DNA of 64,000 nucleotides from Bugula neritina. Its lineage: Eukaryota > Bryozoa > Gymnolaemata > Cheilostomatida > Bugulidae. The stretch is from positions 21,956,495-22,020,494 of the forward strand of contig OZ037765.1 in assembly GCA_964035545.1 (NCBI GenBank). The letters run 5' to 3'. Made by a program: the position numbers and the translations under genes. Below are positions 48,401 through 63,400 of this stretch, one piece after another (within the stretch, counting starts at the first letter, position 1; every line of letters begins with the position of its first letter). A model generated the notes under the pieces. It did not search any database. It was given only the letters and a program-made list of their open reading frames with translations, and was not told the origin of the DNA.

Positions 48401-51400
48401 CATTGAAAAGGAACACTTTAAATATTAAGTACTATAAAGCCACAAATTCACCCAAATATAGCAAATCTAGTTTCAAATGTTTTTCTGAAATAAATTAAAT
48501 GTAATAACACAGGATATATAATAATTGTTATGTGTATTTTGTAATTTATGCATCCACTTTTCAATTTAATGGATGTAAATAGCCTATATAATTATAAAAA
48601 TTATCCCTCAAGATTGTTGCTGGTGTTAATATATGGTTAATTTAAATTAATCATTTCTATTTTTAATTTGCTGTTACGTTGAGCTGTCATGTTTATGTCA
48701 GGTTGAAGATTTTGCTCCAGATCTGTAGGTGGCAAAGTTTGATGTAATTTATATATTACATTATCATATTCACAAAACAAGTCAATGCTCTTGTTATAGC
48801 TTATACCTGAGCAAGCAGTAACATTCCTATCACTTGTGGGTGGTGCCTCGTGTTTACTAATATTAGAAAATAGCTGATCATGAGTCCATCTGCAAGGTCT
48901 ATGCAAATATTTTCTTATATTTAGCAGCAAAAAGCTTTCAGCAGCCAAAATTTCACTAAATTTAGCACCAGCACTGTGTTTTACAGATGAACTTCAGGTT
49001 GGCAGTGGAGTTGAATTTTACTTTGCCAATTCCCAAGTTTACTTTGCTAATTTGTTCTAGTTTATAGCTTTACCATAAAAACAGCATTGTACCACTGTTT
49101 GTGTTTAACTGGCTAAAATAACAGAGCCATACCACCCTAATCTTATACTTGTCAGATCTGCTTTAGAAATAAGTCTTAATTTATGTATTTTAAATCATTT
49201 TTTTTTGTTACTTTATGAAACAAACGGATGTTATAAATGAATATTAGGCGTCAACTTTCTAGTCATTCTACATACAAATCCATGCTGATTAATATTAGGT
49301 AACTTAGTTGGCTACACTTTCATACATTCAGCTTGGAGATTACACATGTCATCACATATTTTACCTTTTTTGCCGCTATATTTGTTTCATGTATTTTTTT
49401 GTGTTTTTAATTGATGAACATTTGTTTTCACCTCTTAGCTAACAAATAAGCTGCTGTATTGGAACTAGCACATATATCCATACACCCTCTACAAATGTTG
49501 CGTAATATGTGTAAATTCATAAAATTTTAGTTCCTGATTGTTTCAGTTAATTCAACATGTATAACTTAGTGTGCATAATGATCAAATTCGATTGCTCTGG
49601 TTGAAAGTTGTAACTTGTAGATTTGAAATCATATACGTGTTTTTAAAAGTTACATAATACATATAATAGCGTATAATGGAGCAATAGGTACTCCTAACCT
49701 TTTGCCAGTGACGTTTACCTTCAAGTTGCAATTGAACTTGTCCTTGGTGTAGGCCAGCCAACCCTCCTCCCACCTAGAAGGCTGTGGAGGTCAACTTTAA
49801 GTATTTTTGCCGTAAAGCAGCGAGGCATGTTCTTTATTCACAAGTATATTCATGGTGGTTTCATGTTAAAAAAGACAAAAACAATATAATTTAGCTAATT
49901 ATAGCCATTACTAGCAATCATGCATGGAAATAGCATTCCGTAATTTCATAATCTCTATTTCAAGGGGAGAAAATTTCAAGACATTATATAACTTGAAGTT
50001 TTACCACTTCTAATAGATTATAATTGTTGTAATTCTGATGGAACTTTACATAGATTACACTGACGTGTTCTTTTAAAACAAACCTCAACTTGATTCTAAT
50101 AACTCTTGAAAAATTCAACAAATGTTACTCCTGTTAGCTTAATACTAACAAAAAATGCTTTTTCATCACATGCATAGTTTCTTTCCTCTAAAGATCAGAT
50201 TAATAATTGTCTTGCAAATCTAGTCATTACAAAATAAGACATCTGTGGGACGGATTTCAAAAACATGTACAGACAAGTATTCAATGTCTTTACTTATACC
50301 TTCTCATATATAATGACACAATGTTATTATGAATTCCATTATATTTAAGTTTCTTGTGGGTAGCAATAGTCATTCATATTAGGCTTCCATTTCTTATTGC
50401 ATCAAATATTAATTTTATATTTTTAGTTAATTTAGCGTTTCTTGTTTGTTGGCAATAATAACTAAAATTAAAAATAAATTAGCAAAAACCACAGAATATT
50501 CTCATAAACAGAGATGAGTTCATGAAGTACAAGACTATGTAAGCAGTATACTTATATTATAGAAATGCCTCATCCTAAGCTCTAAAAGTCCCCAAAATGA
50601 TCACAATAAAGACTTTTGTAAAAAAAATTAAAAAAATAGCACTAAGTTTAACCCCAGAAGTAAATTCTCCTCACACTGAGAAGTTTCCAGAAAAAAACAT
50701 AGCCCTTTTACTTGGTAGCTGATTTTTCTGGTTTCTGGTTTTTTTGTGAAACCTCTGATTGGTTAAACAAAATTCAATAATTTATGAGCTTACAACTGGA
50801 TTTATTTGCTAAGCAATAAATTTAACTCAACATTTCTTTGAATTCTTATTAAATTCATCAACTTTTACCAGCAATAAAACATCGTATTTTATTTTTCTTT
50901 TTTTGCAAGGATGGTTTTAACAAGGTTGGCTTTTTTCTAACATCCCCCACAAAGTTACTGTATTCAAACTGAAATCTTGTCCAACAATGATAATTTCTGT
51001 TTCCTGGTAATTTTTACTAGACACAATTTTTTCAGAGCTTCGACATACTCAAATTATATTCCAGCTTTAAACTTTCTTTGATTCCATTTTTCATTTTTAG
51101 AAACTGATGGCGTACTATTTGCTACTAGTTAACTACTGTGCTTTATGATGGAGTCAATATCTAAACTTCTTTTTTATAAAAAAATCATTTAGCTTTGCTT
51201 TTTATATACTTATTTGGGCATCCCTAAAGCAAGACGAGGAGGATCATTTTTGAAGTTCATTTGAAAGCAGTGTAGTTAGAGGGGGTGGGTAATGTATAAA
51301 TGAAAAGCTCGAAGTTGACTTAACACTCAATCAGCCTAAGATGGTTATGACGTTATGCCAGGGCACAGTGTTGGCAGCACTAACTGCCCAGTATTGATGG

Positions 51401-54400
51401 AGTGAGTTGCTGGCAGTTGGTGATCCTTAGTAAGCAGTTGAATGGTTAATCAATCACCATTATCCATCCAAAGGCATCAGAATAGGCTTCGGAGTTTCTG
51501 AATCGATAGTTACTCAAATTCCTCTACTTCATTAAAAAAAAACTCTCAATTTACTGAATATCATAGGATTAGTGGGTGTTAATTGAATGACTTTACGCTC
51601 TTTAAAATTTAATAAGAGCACTAAACTTGACCTTTATATCAATTTAGGAAAAAGACCTTATTTTATTTTGCAAAAATGTGTTTTAGCATTTAATTTCAAG
51701 CAGATCTAAATAAGCTTTTGGTTAATGCTCACTACTTTTTTCTTGCTGCTTTTTAAGTTTCAGTTCTATTAATGTGTGCTTGAATTATTGCACCATCACC
51801 AGGTTTTGGAATGATAGGTGCCATCAATGTCAGGTGTTGATTATTCTAGCCCCCCCCCTGGACATTTAATTGGCCATGAAAAATTTGGCATATTTGAAAC
51901 ATCGAAACTATTCTGAATGTTTCATCAAGTTTGCACCTTTAGCAAGAATAGGAGAATTTTTCATATAACTGAGACAAGCTGATGACAAAATCTACAGATC
52001 AAGCAGTTTTATTTTAAAAAATGCAATTGCCCCTTAAACACTGTACCTGTGACGAATTAGTAATAATTGCTTGGTGTACTGTGATTTTTCTGTGGTATTT
52101 TATTGAAATAGTTTTACAAAATTTCCTTTTAGAAATATGTGAGTGTTGTCTACAAAGAGTTTAAATATAACCTAGTTAGAGCACTGTAGTAGTTTTGTTT
52201 CCTGAGTTGTAAGCCTTTTATTTATTTACTAGGAAATCAATCCCCTGTCATCACAGGTGAAATGCAGGTGCACGAAAGACATTTCTTTGAAAGCTAAAGA
52301 AGTTAGCTTTGATCATTCATTTGAATTTCTAATTTTGAATGCCTATTTTTGCTCTTTTTATTAATTTAGTTAATATCTGACCACAAAATTCAAATACCTT
52401 TGCAAATGTTGTTATTTGGTTGATTAAATATAGTAAATTATTCATGTGAATGATAGGTGAGCCATGCTGTGTTTGAAGGTTTGGCCCACTTCCTGATAGT
52501 GATGTATATGTGGTGACTGCTGAGAAACCTGGATACGTGCTGGCTAAAGAAGAAGACAATCCATACAACTTCAGGGCTTTCAAGTTGGCAGAAGTTTCAG
52601 TTCACGTAAGTGTGACTGGTGTACAGTACAATCAATCTGAAATTATAGAGTGCAAGATACAGGTACTGTAAGAGCATTTTAAAGTTCCACAGTTAGTGGG
52701 GAGAGAAGAAATAAATTATTCTGTTACTCAAAGGAGTTTATTAAAGTTTGGCAGCTTCACACTTTTATAATCTACACCCCATGCAACCCTAAAACTGGCA
52801 AAAAGTATGCTTTTGATAATCCCAATTGCTCCAAACTGTTTATACCTTATCTCTTATTGTAAGTAGACCAAAACTCTTATAGCCTCAGGCAGAATACAAG
52901 CTTGCTCCTAATTTAGTATCCTCTCAGGAGCGGAGTTGTGCATTTAACTCTAGACTCATAGAAGGCTGTCCTGCCAAAGCTTTGAAGTCTGAAGTTACAG
53001 ACAGTTAAATGCTGGGGGCAGCCGTGTCTTAGCGATTAGAGCACTGGTCTATTGGGTCTTAGGTCTCAGCCCTGACTATTGGTGATGTCAGTGAGATCTA
53101 ATTGTTCCTGTGCTGCAGCAAAACTTTTCAAACTGTGTTGCCGTATCACAGGAATATAGATTTTAAGCGGACAGGAGTTTTTTTTATTAGAACGTATTCT
53201 AAAATCATACAAGTTTTGTTTAAAAATGTGTCGTATTTTGATACATTGTTCAAACTTGTTCTTTTACATGCTCAGTGCCTGTGGAGTTGTGCACCACAAG
53301 AAAAACCAGTGTGATGCTTTTTAGAAAGTCTAATCAAAATATTCCCAGACTTATAATCTTGAAGTAGTTTGGATATCTTAAAAATAAAACAATTTGGAGT
53401 TTTTATTTTTATTGTTTGCTTATAAAATAACTCTGAATTTTTTTACTTCGACAATAGAGTGTAACTAGGGTGCGGCAGAATACCACACTAGTTGTTCTTG
53501 TTATCAACAAACAAATCATTCTTCTTGAAAGTGACTAATGTTTCCATTTTTAGCTGACGGCTATTAGAAGAATAATTACTATTGATTCGGAGAAATTGTC
53601 ATTTTTTGCACAAAATAATTTGGGCATGTTTGCAGCTCTTGCAACTCTGTAATTACCATGCAGCTGGTCACTACTGGTGTCAAACTAATGTCTCCTCTCT
53701 ACGTCAAACTAAAATGGATGTCAGAAATGCAAAAATTTAACTAATGAAAATTAGTTGAGCTCTAGATGTAAGCAATAATCATCTGTTGCAGCTTTTGTTG
53801 TGGAACGCCATGAATGTCTCATCATAAGTTGCCAAGTCTGCAAGAAACATACAATAAAAGGTTCACCTAAAATTAATGCTACTTGCAAAATTTCCAAATT
53901 TACTTCGACATTGCAGTCGTGATATACTCCTGTGGTAACTCAGGTAGCTCAGCTGATGGAACTTTTGTTGGCAAAAAGTGCTGAATATCTATACAATTTC
54001 ACAGTTTGGACATTTATCAGTTGATCACATCAACTGTACTGTATGTGTTAACCCATTTAGTTCAAAGAGAGTGTTTTTAAAAACTCCATGCTGACTTTAT
54101 TTCTGCTGTCAATACTAGTTTTGAGCTAACCTATCCTCACTAGGCAATACAGAGCTATGCAACCATTGATGTGCTCCCCTTTCATAATGTAGTCACTCTA
54201 ACAACTGTCTAAGCACCAATACTTGGTTGTGCCATGACTCAACTGTTTCTGGCGAAAGATGTGCTTAAAAAGCAGTTGAGAAGCATTAAGATAATTACAT
54301 CATATGACTGGTATATTAAGATGCGATATGTCATACGATCAGGTCATTTTAATGGCATTTTTGCTTTACTATCATGTGAGAAAGGTTGACATATTCGTTT

Positions 54401-57400
54401 GTCATGGATACTGGCTAAATCTCGTCCACTTTCTAAATTTGCTTCATCATTTCAATCACCTGGAGAAACTGATCTTGTTTAATTGCTTCGTTACATCTTT
54501 TCCAGGAAATGTATTGTGGGAGAAAAAAAATCAGTTGCAAATGAAAGCCAAATCATAAATTCTTGAATTTATAAGTAATTTTGACAGTTGCAGAAATTAC
54601 CATGGTGAACCCAAGAGGCACAACTCCTATATAAGAAATAAAGACAACCTGCACACAATCGATTTGTATGCTAAGTTAACCTATTTACGTTCTTGATAGA
54701 AAGTTGGATCTCACGCCTCCTGACCCTTCAGCCATTAATTTGCCCGACAGTTTTTGTGAAGATGCAATCAACAGTGATAAATTGAGTGACGTTCTCATAA
54801 TTACAAGTGGTCTTTGCTAGTCAGTTTTCAGTCCACAACAGTCAAACAGCATACAGTTTAGCTTTGAGGAGGTGGTATCAGTGTTGCAGTTGTCTCTAAT
54901 AGCGCTGGTTCTAACAGATATTTGTAACACAAGAATGTCTTTGTTAATGAAATGAAGCAACCATCTTCCAAACCTAAATGCAAAACTACAACTTCTAAAC
55001 CCAAGCTAAGCAAAAGTCTATATATTTTATATATCTAGCTGTTCTAGAGATGGTTTCAGTCTAACCACCTATATACACCCAAGCAAAAAATGTACAACTG
55101 TTCTCCCTCTTTCATTCATCAAGTACACTGGTTATTATCTAATTCTTTTGTGGGTAATAGAATATTTTACATAATTTTACTCAATCAAAATAGCTTTTAC
55201 AAAAAAAATCTATCAAATAAACGCTGATAATTAAGGGTTTTTTCATTAGCGAAACTTGTAGCGAATTCGAGTTCTACAACTTCACAAATATAAACTATTT
55301 TTATTTAACTTTTCCCACCGTCATAAGTTTAGGTTATCAACATCAATATGAATACGAATATTGACTGATGTAGACTCTAATTATTGTGAACAATCATATC
55401 TTTAAATTTTTAAGTTTAATCAATAAGTTTTAAAAAGTTTTATTCATAATAACTTATTGTGCTACTAAAACTGCAATTCTGGTTATTGCATGAACATTAC
55501 TATTATATAACTATAATAATATATATTTATAAACATTAATCGTCACACCTTTGGTCAAGGTAACTAGGTGCTCTCCCTGTGAATGAGGTGAAGAAGCAGG
55601 CACATCTACCTACTGCAGACATTGAGTGGTTAAAGTTTCCAATAGTTGCTCGTAAATGCGCCATAAATTTCAACTGGTTGATGGGCTACTTTAAAATTAA
55701 TTTAAAATAAAAAATCGATTTAGTAATTTGAATTTCAAACTAGAATGGTATGAAAATTGCAGCAAGTGGGGTATTTTTTGCCTACTCTATCACAATTGTT
55801 GTTTTTGCTGATGTGTTTTAGCAATTTCTCCAGTAATTTTATTCATAGGTCACATCTCTTTGCAGACCACTAATCCCCAAGTTAACTACCACTGTCCTAC
55901 CACTGTCGGTCACCATACTCTTATGAATTCAATTTGTCAACTACCAATTTTTAAATGATTTTTACCGATTTCAGTCATAGAAATTGCTGATGGAATATCA
56001 GTCATGCTGATTGACAAGTCAGGTTGAAATCTGCTTAATTGTAATTTGAATACACGGCACAACTCTGTACCATCTCTTTCTACAAGGTTTTGCATCTGCT
56101 TAGCAACCCATTTACCATTAATAAATTTGTTTACAATCATTTCTTTTTTTTTGTCTCATTATGCTGATGAAATAACTTCATGATATGTATTGTCAATTTG
56201 TTTTTTAAAAGTGCTAGAAATTAAAAACAAAAATCAGCAGTCATTGTTGTAAGCTGTAACAATATTATTTAGGTGCTCTATTTTACTTGGTGCATCACTT
56301 ATAGATATAATAACATTTTATATCTAAGTGTTTGTTGTTCCTCTTGCAAGATTTTTACCAAGGAATGATAGAAGTATAAAATTGTAATTATAAAGAAATA
56401 ATCAATAGAACCAATAATTAATAATATTGATTAATATCAATAATAAATAATTATATAATATTATGTTGTTTCAATAACTAAACCCTGTTGCTGCATTTTC
56501 TTCTGAAACACACTAAACATTTTATTATATGTATGTTATAAACTAACTACCTGTGGTTAATAAATAGGCATACAGTGTTTTTGAAATATAGAAATCATAG
56601 ACATGTTCATTGGGTAGTGTAAAGGTTCTGTGGAACAGTGGTTAGTTTTTCTTATATTTGAGATAATGACCACCAACTATTTATTTTTCATACAAAACTG
56701 ATCAATAGTAATTTTTACCAACAAACTATAATGGTGTACAATAAATAACTCTAACAATAATTAACAAAATAATATATGCCTGAGTGTTTCTTTTATTGTT
56801 ATTTCTAATTATTTCCAAACAAAATACACAGTTTCGCAGTAATTGATTATGTAAGATTTGAGGTGTGCCTGAGGAATCTAACAGCTAAACCAGTTCCTTC
56901 ATTTTTTAAAATAAAATTTGAGCATTTATTTTTGCCTTGCTCTTCAAATTCATCACAATACTACTCTACCATGTAGTCAAAATGTCGCTACCACCAGCAG
57001 CTTTAGATTCTTGTGAGACGCAGAAATTGCAAAAGATTGTAAACGGGTTTTTTTCCTGACTTTCTCAATTTTTGTCATTCTTTGCACTCGGTGAGTCTTG
57101 GTTCAATTCTTTCAACTCCGTGATGCTCTCTTTGCTCCGACAAGAATGCTGGTTAAGGAATGTGTTTAGATATTTTAATCACATGATTAGTATCTGACTC
57201 ATACCTAAGCCATTTCTTTAAGCTCTGCCTTTATTCTAGTAGAATTAATTAACTTTTTATCTTTTGTTTTTGCAGGGATTATTTCAGCTCATATCTTTAG
57301 TATAGTAACCAGTTTGAAAGCTGATATTAAATCTTACACAGAGTTTAGGCTACATGCTGCAGGACAATTTAAAAAATAGGATAATTTTCAATTCACGACT

Positions 57401-60400
57401 GGTAATATTTTGAAGCTCATTAGGTTTTCATGGGGAGAATGTTTATATTTGGGACAACTAAAATAGACACTGTAGGAGCAATAAGTGTCATGGGGGATTA
57501 CAAAATGCAATTGTTGCCCTGCCCCCAGGTAATTAAGTGTCTCAGAGTGGTAGTATTTACAGACTGTATATTCAACGCTTTGTTAATGAATAATAATGAG
57601 ATGTGCTGAGTCAGTTTCATTAAGTTTCTGAGTGCATGGTTTTTTGTGTTTCAGTTTATTTTCGACTTGATGACTCTTGTAGACTCCACTGGATATCACC
57701 ACCAATGTAATTACATGCACTTGTTTTTCCATTGTTGACGCAGGTTGAAGAAACTATTGGTAGTAACTTGCCCGGAGTTATCCTTTCTCTAAGTGGAAAC
57801 TCCTACAAGAGTAACAATCGCACTGACGAGAACGGGCACTTTTCCTTCATTGGTTTGGTATGACTAAGACCCTTGAAATTAAAAGTGTTTCCTTTGACAC
57901 GTATAAATTGGTTCACCAGTTTGTTATAGATTGTAGGATTAAGTGGGTTATTTATAATCTACTAAATTACTCTACCAAGTGTTGTATATTTAATATTATA
58001 TTCATGTATAGGTACATTAATAGAGTTAATCCTATTTGCCAGTCTATCATACATGTATATGGCATGACATAATGGTAATTAAAATAATTGTACTGTAATT
58101 TTAGTTTGAGAAATGTGTTATCCTTAATAATGGCTATGAATATAGAAACGTATCATTTTGATTTGAAAGAATAACAATAATCCTTTTCAAAATTGGCCAT
58201 TACTTGAATACCTAGATACATTCATTTTATCAATTTGTTGAAGTTGATATTTATTGCCTGTGTAAAGATGGATAAGATGTTACTATTGACATGTTTAGAG
58301 CCCCGGGCGATACTACCTGAAGGCAATATTGAAAGAGTACGAGTTCTCGCCTGCTTCCATTGAAGTGGAAGTTGAAGAAGGTGTAACCAAAAAGGTGAAG
58401 GTCATTGGAAAAAGAGTTGCATACAGGTGAGAAACATTGTATAGTATTTTGTTTCTTTTCTGTAGGTTTGAAAGCTACTGGGGCATGAAGATAATTATGC
58501 GTGTGACTTCGGGTAATTGACTGTAAAGTACTATCCACACCTCCAAAATCCGAAAAGGCACCAATTTTTAAGTGTTTAATTACAAAGTTGAGAGGTTTTA
58601 TGCAACTATTTCATGTCTCAGCCAAGAGATAGATATTACAACCTTGTTAAAAATAATTAATAAATGTTAGTAGTGTAATAAAATCATTTAAATTAACAAC
58701 TTTTTTCAAAAGTTTTAGTGTGTTTCTACATTTGTTACATTTTGGAAAAATGCTGCAGCTTCAATTTGTTCTGTTCTATTCCGGAACTATTTTCATGCAG
58801 ATGGGCTATAAAAAGCTCATGCAAGGTTATATCCACCATCTCTGTGAGAAAACCCCTAATAGAAAGGGTTTTTGTTAAATCGCGCTAAATGGGGCACTGA
58901 AGCAATTATGACTGGATGCTCTTCCTAACATCACCAATGGCCTTTGTCGGGCTCAAACCCATGATTTCGTGCTTACTAGGCAAACTCTCTAACCCCCAAA
59001 CCACTGCTGCTCCCTTCACTTTTTTCTGCACTGTTTCTATGTATTTTCAACTTGTCTCCCCTGCATAGGATACAAACTTTCATCTCTGTATCTCTAGTAC
59101 TATCACCAGATCATAGAGCATGGCAAGTACTCTCATTTATTTTTAGATGAAATAAAATACTTTCAACTTGTATAATGAGACAACTGCAAAACAGATGTGC
59201 TTCAGCCTCTTCATTCCTACTTTGATCATTCCCTTTCTGCTAGCTGTGTCTCGTAAACTACTTCTTAAGCCTGTTTAAAGTACTGTTTGAAATACTTATG
59301 CAATTGCAAAAACAATAAGCCTCATTAGTATAGCAAAAGAACCATAACGCTCAGCTATATCTGTTTGGTTCAAAATCATTTTATGAATGCAGATCAAAGA
59401 TTTGACCCAGTTTCATGCGCCTCTTGCAATAGATCTTATCTTGGCTGTTGATCATCCTTCAGATTAGAGGTGCAAGTCAATTTGCTTATTCTCTCAATCT
59501 GTGTGGCTTCTGTGGCTCCTCTAGTTCTGAGAGTCTCCTGGTGTGTTTTCTTTGATACACTCTCATTAAATTTACCAGATGGAAACATCATCAAGTTGTT
59601 GTCTTGTGAGGGGACTGCATCACTTATTAGTGTTTAACTTCAGACTCTCTACTCTACGCAATCCTTAGGGTTAGGTGTCACCCACATATAGCAATACAAT
59701 TGGTTTTTTTTAGAATTTTTTTGGATTGACACACCAATATGTTAGGATTAGCGGCTATATGAGTAATCACTGAGAACATATGTGGCCTGGCAATTTATTA
59801 TTTCTTATTAATGATTATTGCTAAGTGGTGTAGAAGTGCTAATGGTAAATCATTGTCTGGAGTCTAAAATGATGGAAAGAATTCTTAATGAGATACTCTT
59901 TAGGCACCTATCAATGTTAACAACTATTTTTTAGTCTAAATGCAGTTCTTCTGATTTCTATAATGGTCTTTGTGAGTTACTAGGAATCTACCATCACCCT
60001 CCTATAGGCTCATCCAGGTTTTAGGTTTTCTGATACACTTGCCAGTTACCAGGTTTTCCACCACAAATCGGTGGGTTACAAAAAGTTTCGTTTGAAAACT
60101 GTAAATAAAAATTGTTAAAATCCATTTAATGGATTTGCTATAAAAGAATGTATCATAAAATTTATTTTTTGAATAATTTTACTTTCTGGTATTTAAGTAT
60201 TAAGTGACATATGTAAGTTAATCATATCCGGGTTTAATAATATCTTTATTGCTATTACCTAATGAGAGATTGCAAAATGTATGTTAGTTGTTAGTTTTTC
60301 TGCTGGTCCATCTGAAAATAGAATGGTGATTAATTGCTAACACTTTATCTCGTTTGCAACTCCGTCTTGAGTTTTGTTGTTTCCAGACATTCCATAAGAA

Positions 60401-63400
60401 AATCTGTTAGAACTATTCGTCAGTTAGAAAAGAAATTCATCAGAACAAAAACTTAACTTTGTTAATTACAAAAACGCTAATCAATTTCAAACATATGACA
60501 TGATTGATGTTAATAGGCTTCTTAAAACGGGAAAGTGAACCCAACTTTTATTCTAATTATTTTAATTAAAAGAAAATGATGGCTCAACAAATTCATTGGT
60601 TTCTAATGAGGTTGAGCAACACGGACAATTAGAATTGAGTAGTGTGGCTTATAGTTTATCCAACAGTTTCCAAGGGGCATTCTGGCTGTTGCAGCGTATT
60701 CTCTCCAGGTATCAGGATGCTGTCAATTAAGCCACCCTCTCTCTATAACTGATGAAATATGCATCATTGTATTTTTTGCGTTTGACAGTTTCAGAGTGGC
60801 ATATTATTAGTTGTAATATGAAATACTCTGCGTCAACGCTAGCTTAAAATATATCGTATAAAGATATTAACTTGAATAAGTGAGCAAAATATTGAGAAAT
60901 TGTTTACAAGTCAAAATCAAAGTGTCTTACAACTTTAAAATAAAGTTTATTAAGTTGCATGCGACTGGAATTAAATTTAGTATTTGAATAATTGGTTACT
61001 TTTAGTAAAAATCGCCATAATTTTTGTCAGTCAATAACCTCACTTAATTTGGGCCTTTATTTCTAAAATTATTTCTCTTTCGCCATAATCATCAAAGTCA
61101 TCTTGCTCACTGACCTAGAAAGAAACGTGAAATTGATACAATGCATTTCTTTATTGGTCACAGGCTGGTAACTTTCTGTTATCTTTTTCTGTCCAAGGGA
61201 TTTTCAATCAATGAAATCTTGAACCTAAAAATATATAACAATACATTGGTAATCAACCAGATGCTGTGGTGATTGTGAAATCCCACCAATATTTCTCCAA
61301 AGTCTCATGATGTAAAGTATTAATGGTTTATACAATTTATTAATAGTAATGTTTTTGTTCAGTCAATAACCTTGCCTATTTAACACATAATTTCCAGCTG
61401 GGCTGGTGACATTCCTTTGACTGTGGCCAATATTTCTACTGCCACTAGAATTTGGGCACGGGATCTGGCTGGCAGATGGTTGCTAATGGCACCCCATTTG
61501 ATGTTGAAACAGAAATATTTTGACTCAAAAACTACTTGTTTTTCAAGTGACTGGAGGAGTCAGGCTGCCAATGGTTGCCACTTGAAGGCTTCTATAAAAC
61601 GATGTGCTAGTAGATAAATGCTTGCCATGTCTTTGGTCTCTGATACTACTGCTTATATACACACCTGCAGTCTAATTTGAAACTAATGTCATATGCTTTG
61701 TACAAAGAGGTAAATAAACTTTACCCAATTATGCAGTTATTTAACTAGATAAAATGGTTTCAGGTAAGGAAGTGTTAGGTATACTTCTACACATGCAACT
61801 GGTTCATCAGTTTGTACTGTGTATGCTTTATTTTCTAGTAGTCAATCATTTTAGAAGCAGCCACTTTGTATTTAGAATTTCAGTAAAACAATTTTAATAA
61901 TAGGTCACAGTTTTCATTAGGATAATATTACATGGTATTGAAGTATGTTCCTTCTAAAACCCCTTCCACGTGTTTGCATTAAAGATCGTTTGTTTCAAAT
62001 TTAGAACATTATAGTTTAGTTCTTTACCGCACTCCCATGAGTTTATAGTCGATATTCCAGTGAGAATCCCCTGATGAAAAGCTTTTTTAAAGCAGGCAAA
62101 GGACTTTCCTAACATGGTACAGGCACAGTTATGACTGAATTCTCTCCCTAACATCATCGCCAGTGTTCGGACTTGAACCTATAATTTCGTGTTTACTAGG
62201 CCAGCACTTTGGCCACTATAAAACTTTTGCCCCCACTGGGATTCGAACCCGAGACCTCCGGCTTGCAAGCAGGCACGCTAACCATTAGACCACAGGGACC
62301 ACTAGGTAAACTCAACACTAGTCCACTAATCCACTGCTGCTTCCATTCTAACACCTTTAATCACAGGAAACTGTTACTTTAAACAATATTAATAACTAGT
62401 CCTTCATTCTTGCTCCCCAGCATCATTTTCTCAGATCCATTTGTCTATCTGGTAAATTCTGAATCGCCAACCTATCTAGTGTTACACAATAAGCAAGATA
62501 TTCCAATAATAATGTCTTCAGTCAGCCCTCCAACAGTCTAAACCTTGTGTCGTCATCTGGTACTTTGCTATTCCGAGCTTGGACTGTATTGATGAATTAA
62601 TTTAAATATGCTCGAGTCATGCATTAATTACAATAATTAGCAAACTGAAGATATTCACTTTCCTTGGCAAGTAATGAGTTGAAATATTTTTGGTTCTGTT
62701 AATCTGATGGAATTTTGATTTAGTGATTGTAATTATATACAATATCTGTTAAGTGAACTACTATCCATTTACATTTACATGGCAGTTTAATTAAACTTTT
62801 TGAACGCTATATATCAAATATCCATCAATACTCGCTAGCACTTACTAATTATAATATTTGCTTGCAAAAACTATTATGTAATGAATATTGACCTGCTAGT
62901 ATAGCTATTTCTTTTGAAATTCAATTTTTCATTTCATAATTTATAAATAAAATTGGGTAAATTCATGGTTCCATGTTTTGTTTTTTTTAGCTGCTCTGGC
63001 GTTGTTGTTAACCTCAATGGTAAGCCAGTTAGTCAAAGTGTGGTGGTTCGAGCTGAGGGGGTGCAAGGGGAGGATTGTATCAACACCGAAGAGAGTAGTC
63101 AAGCTGAGCCCAGCGGCTATTTCCGTGTTCGAGGACTCAAGGTTGATATGCACATGCAAACTCCTGAACGTGCTATCTATTGTTTTAATAGTTATAATTT
63201 GTTTGTTCATGCTTCTGCAACACTCTCTTGAATAATGTGGACTTCCTTTCCATAGTCATTAGTCGCAGACTAATATGCATCTATAGATGTAATGTGTCAC
63301 CCCAACACATGGATTTAGACTTGGTTCATCAATATCTCAATAAATTCTGCGGCTGGCAAAGCTGTGCTTCTTTATACTAAAACTTGTTTTGTTGAATAAA

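Larger units (their letters stand above)
58427..62990 (+). other. NOMO intron 20
   Basis: 4.6-kb intron with two SINE-like copies and a tRNA-like insert. The rest is AT-rich and unremarkable. Confidence 0.5.

Noticed and set aside
49690-49800. Short GC-richer stretch in NOMO intron 17 suggestive of an exon
   Set aside because: No continuous frame with splice sites on either strand and no recognisable protein motif.
54304-54558. 84-codon plus-strand frame in NOMO intron 18
   Set aside because: Hydrophobic, Leu/His-rich, no recognisable motif and no flanking splice context tying it to a gene.
62228-62300. Functional tRNA gene on the minus strand
   Set aside because: The A and B boxes and acceptor pairing are good but the anticodon stem does not pair, and it lies within a SINE-like copy.
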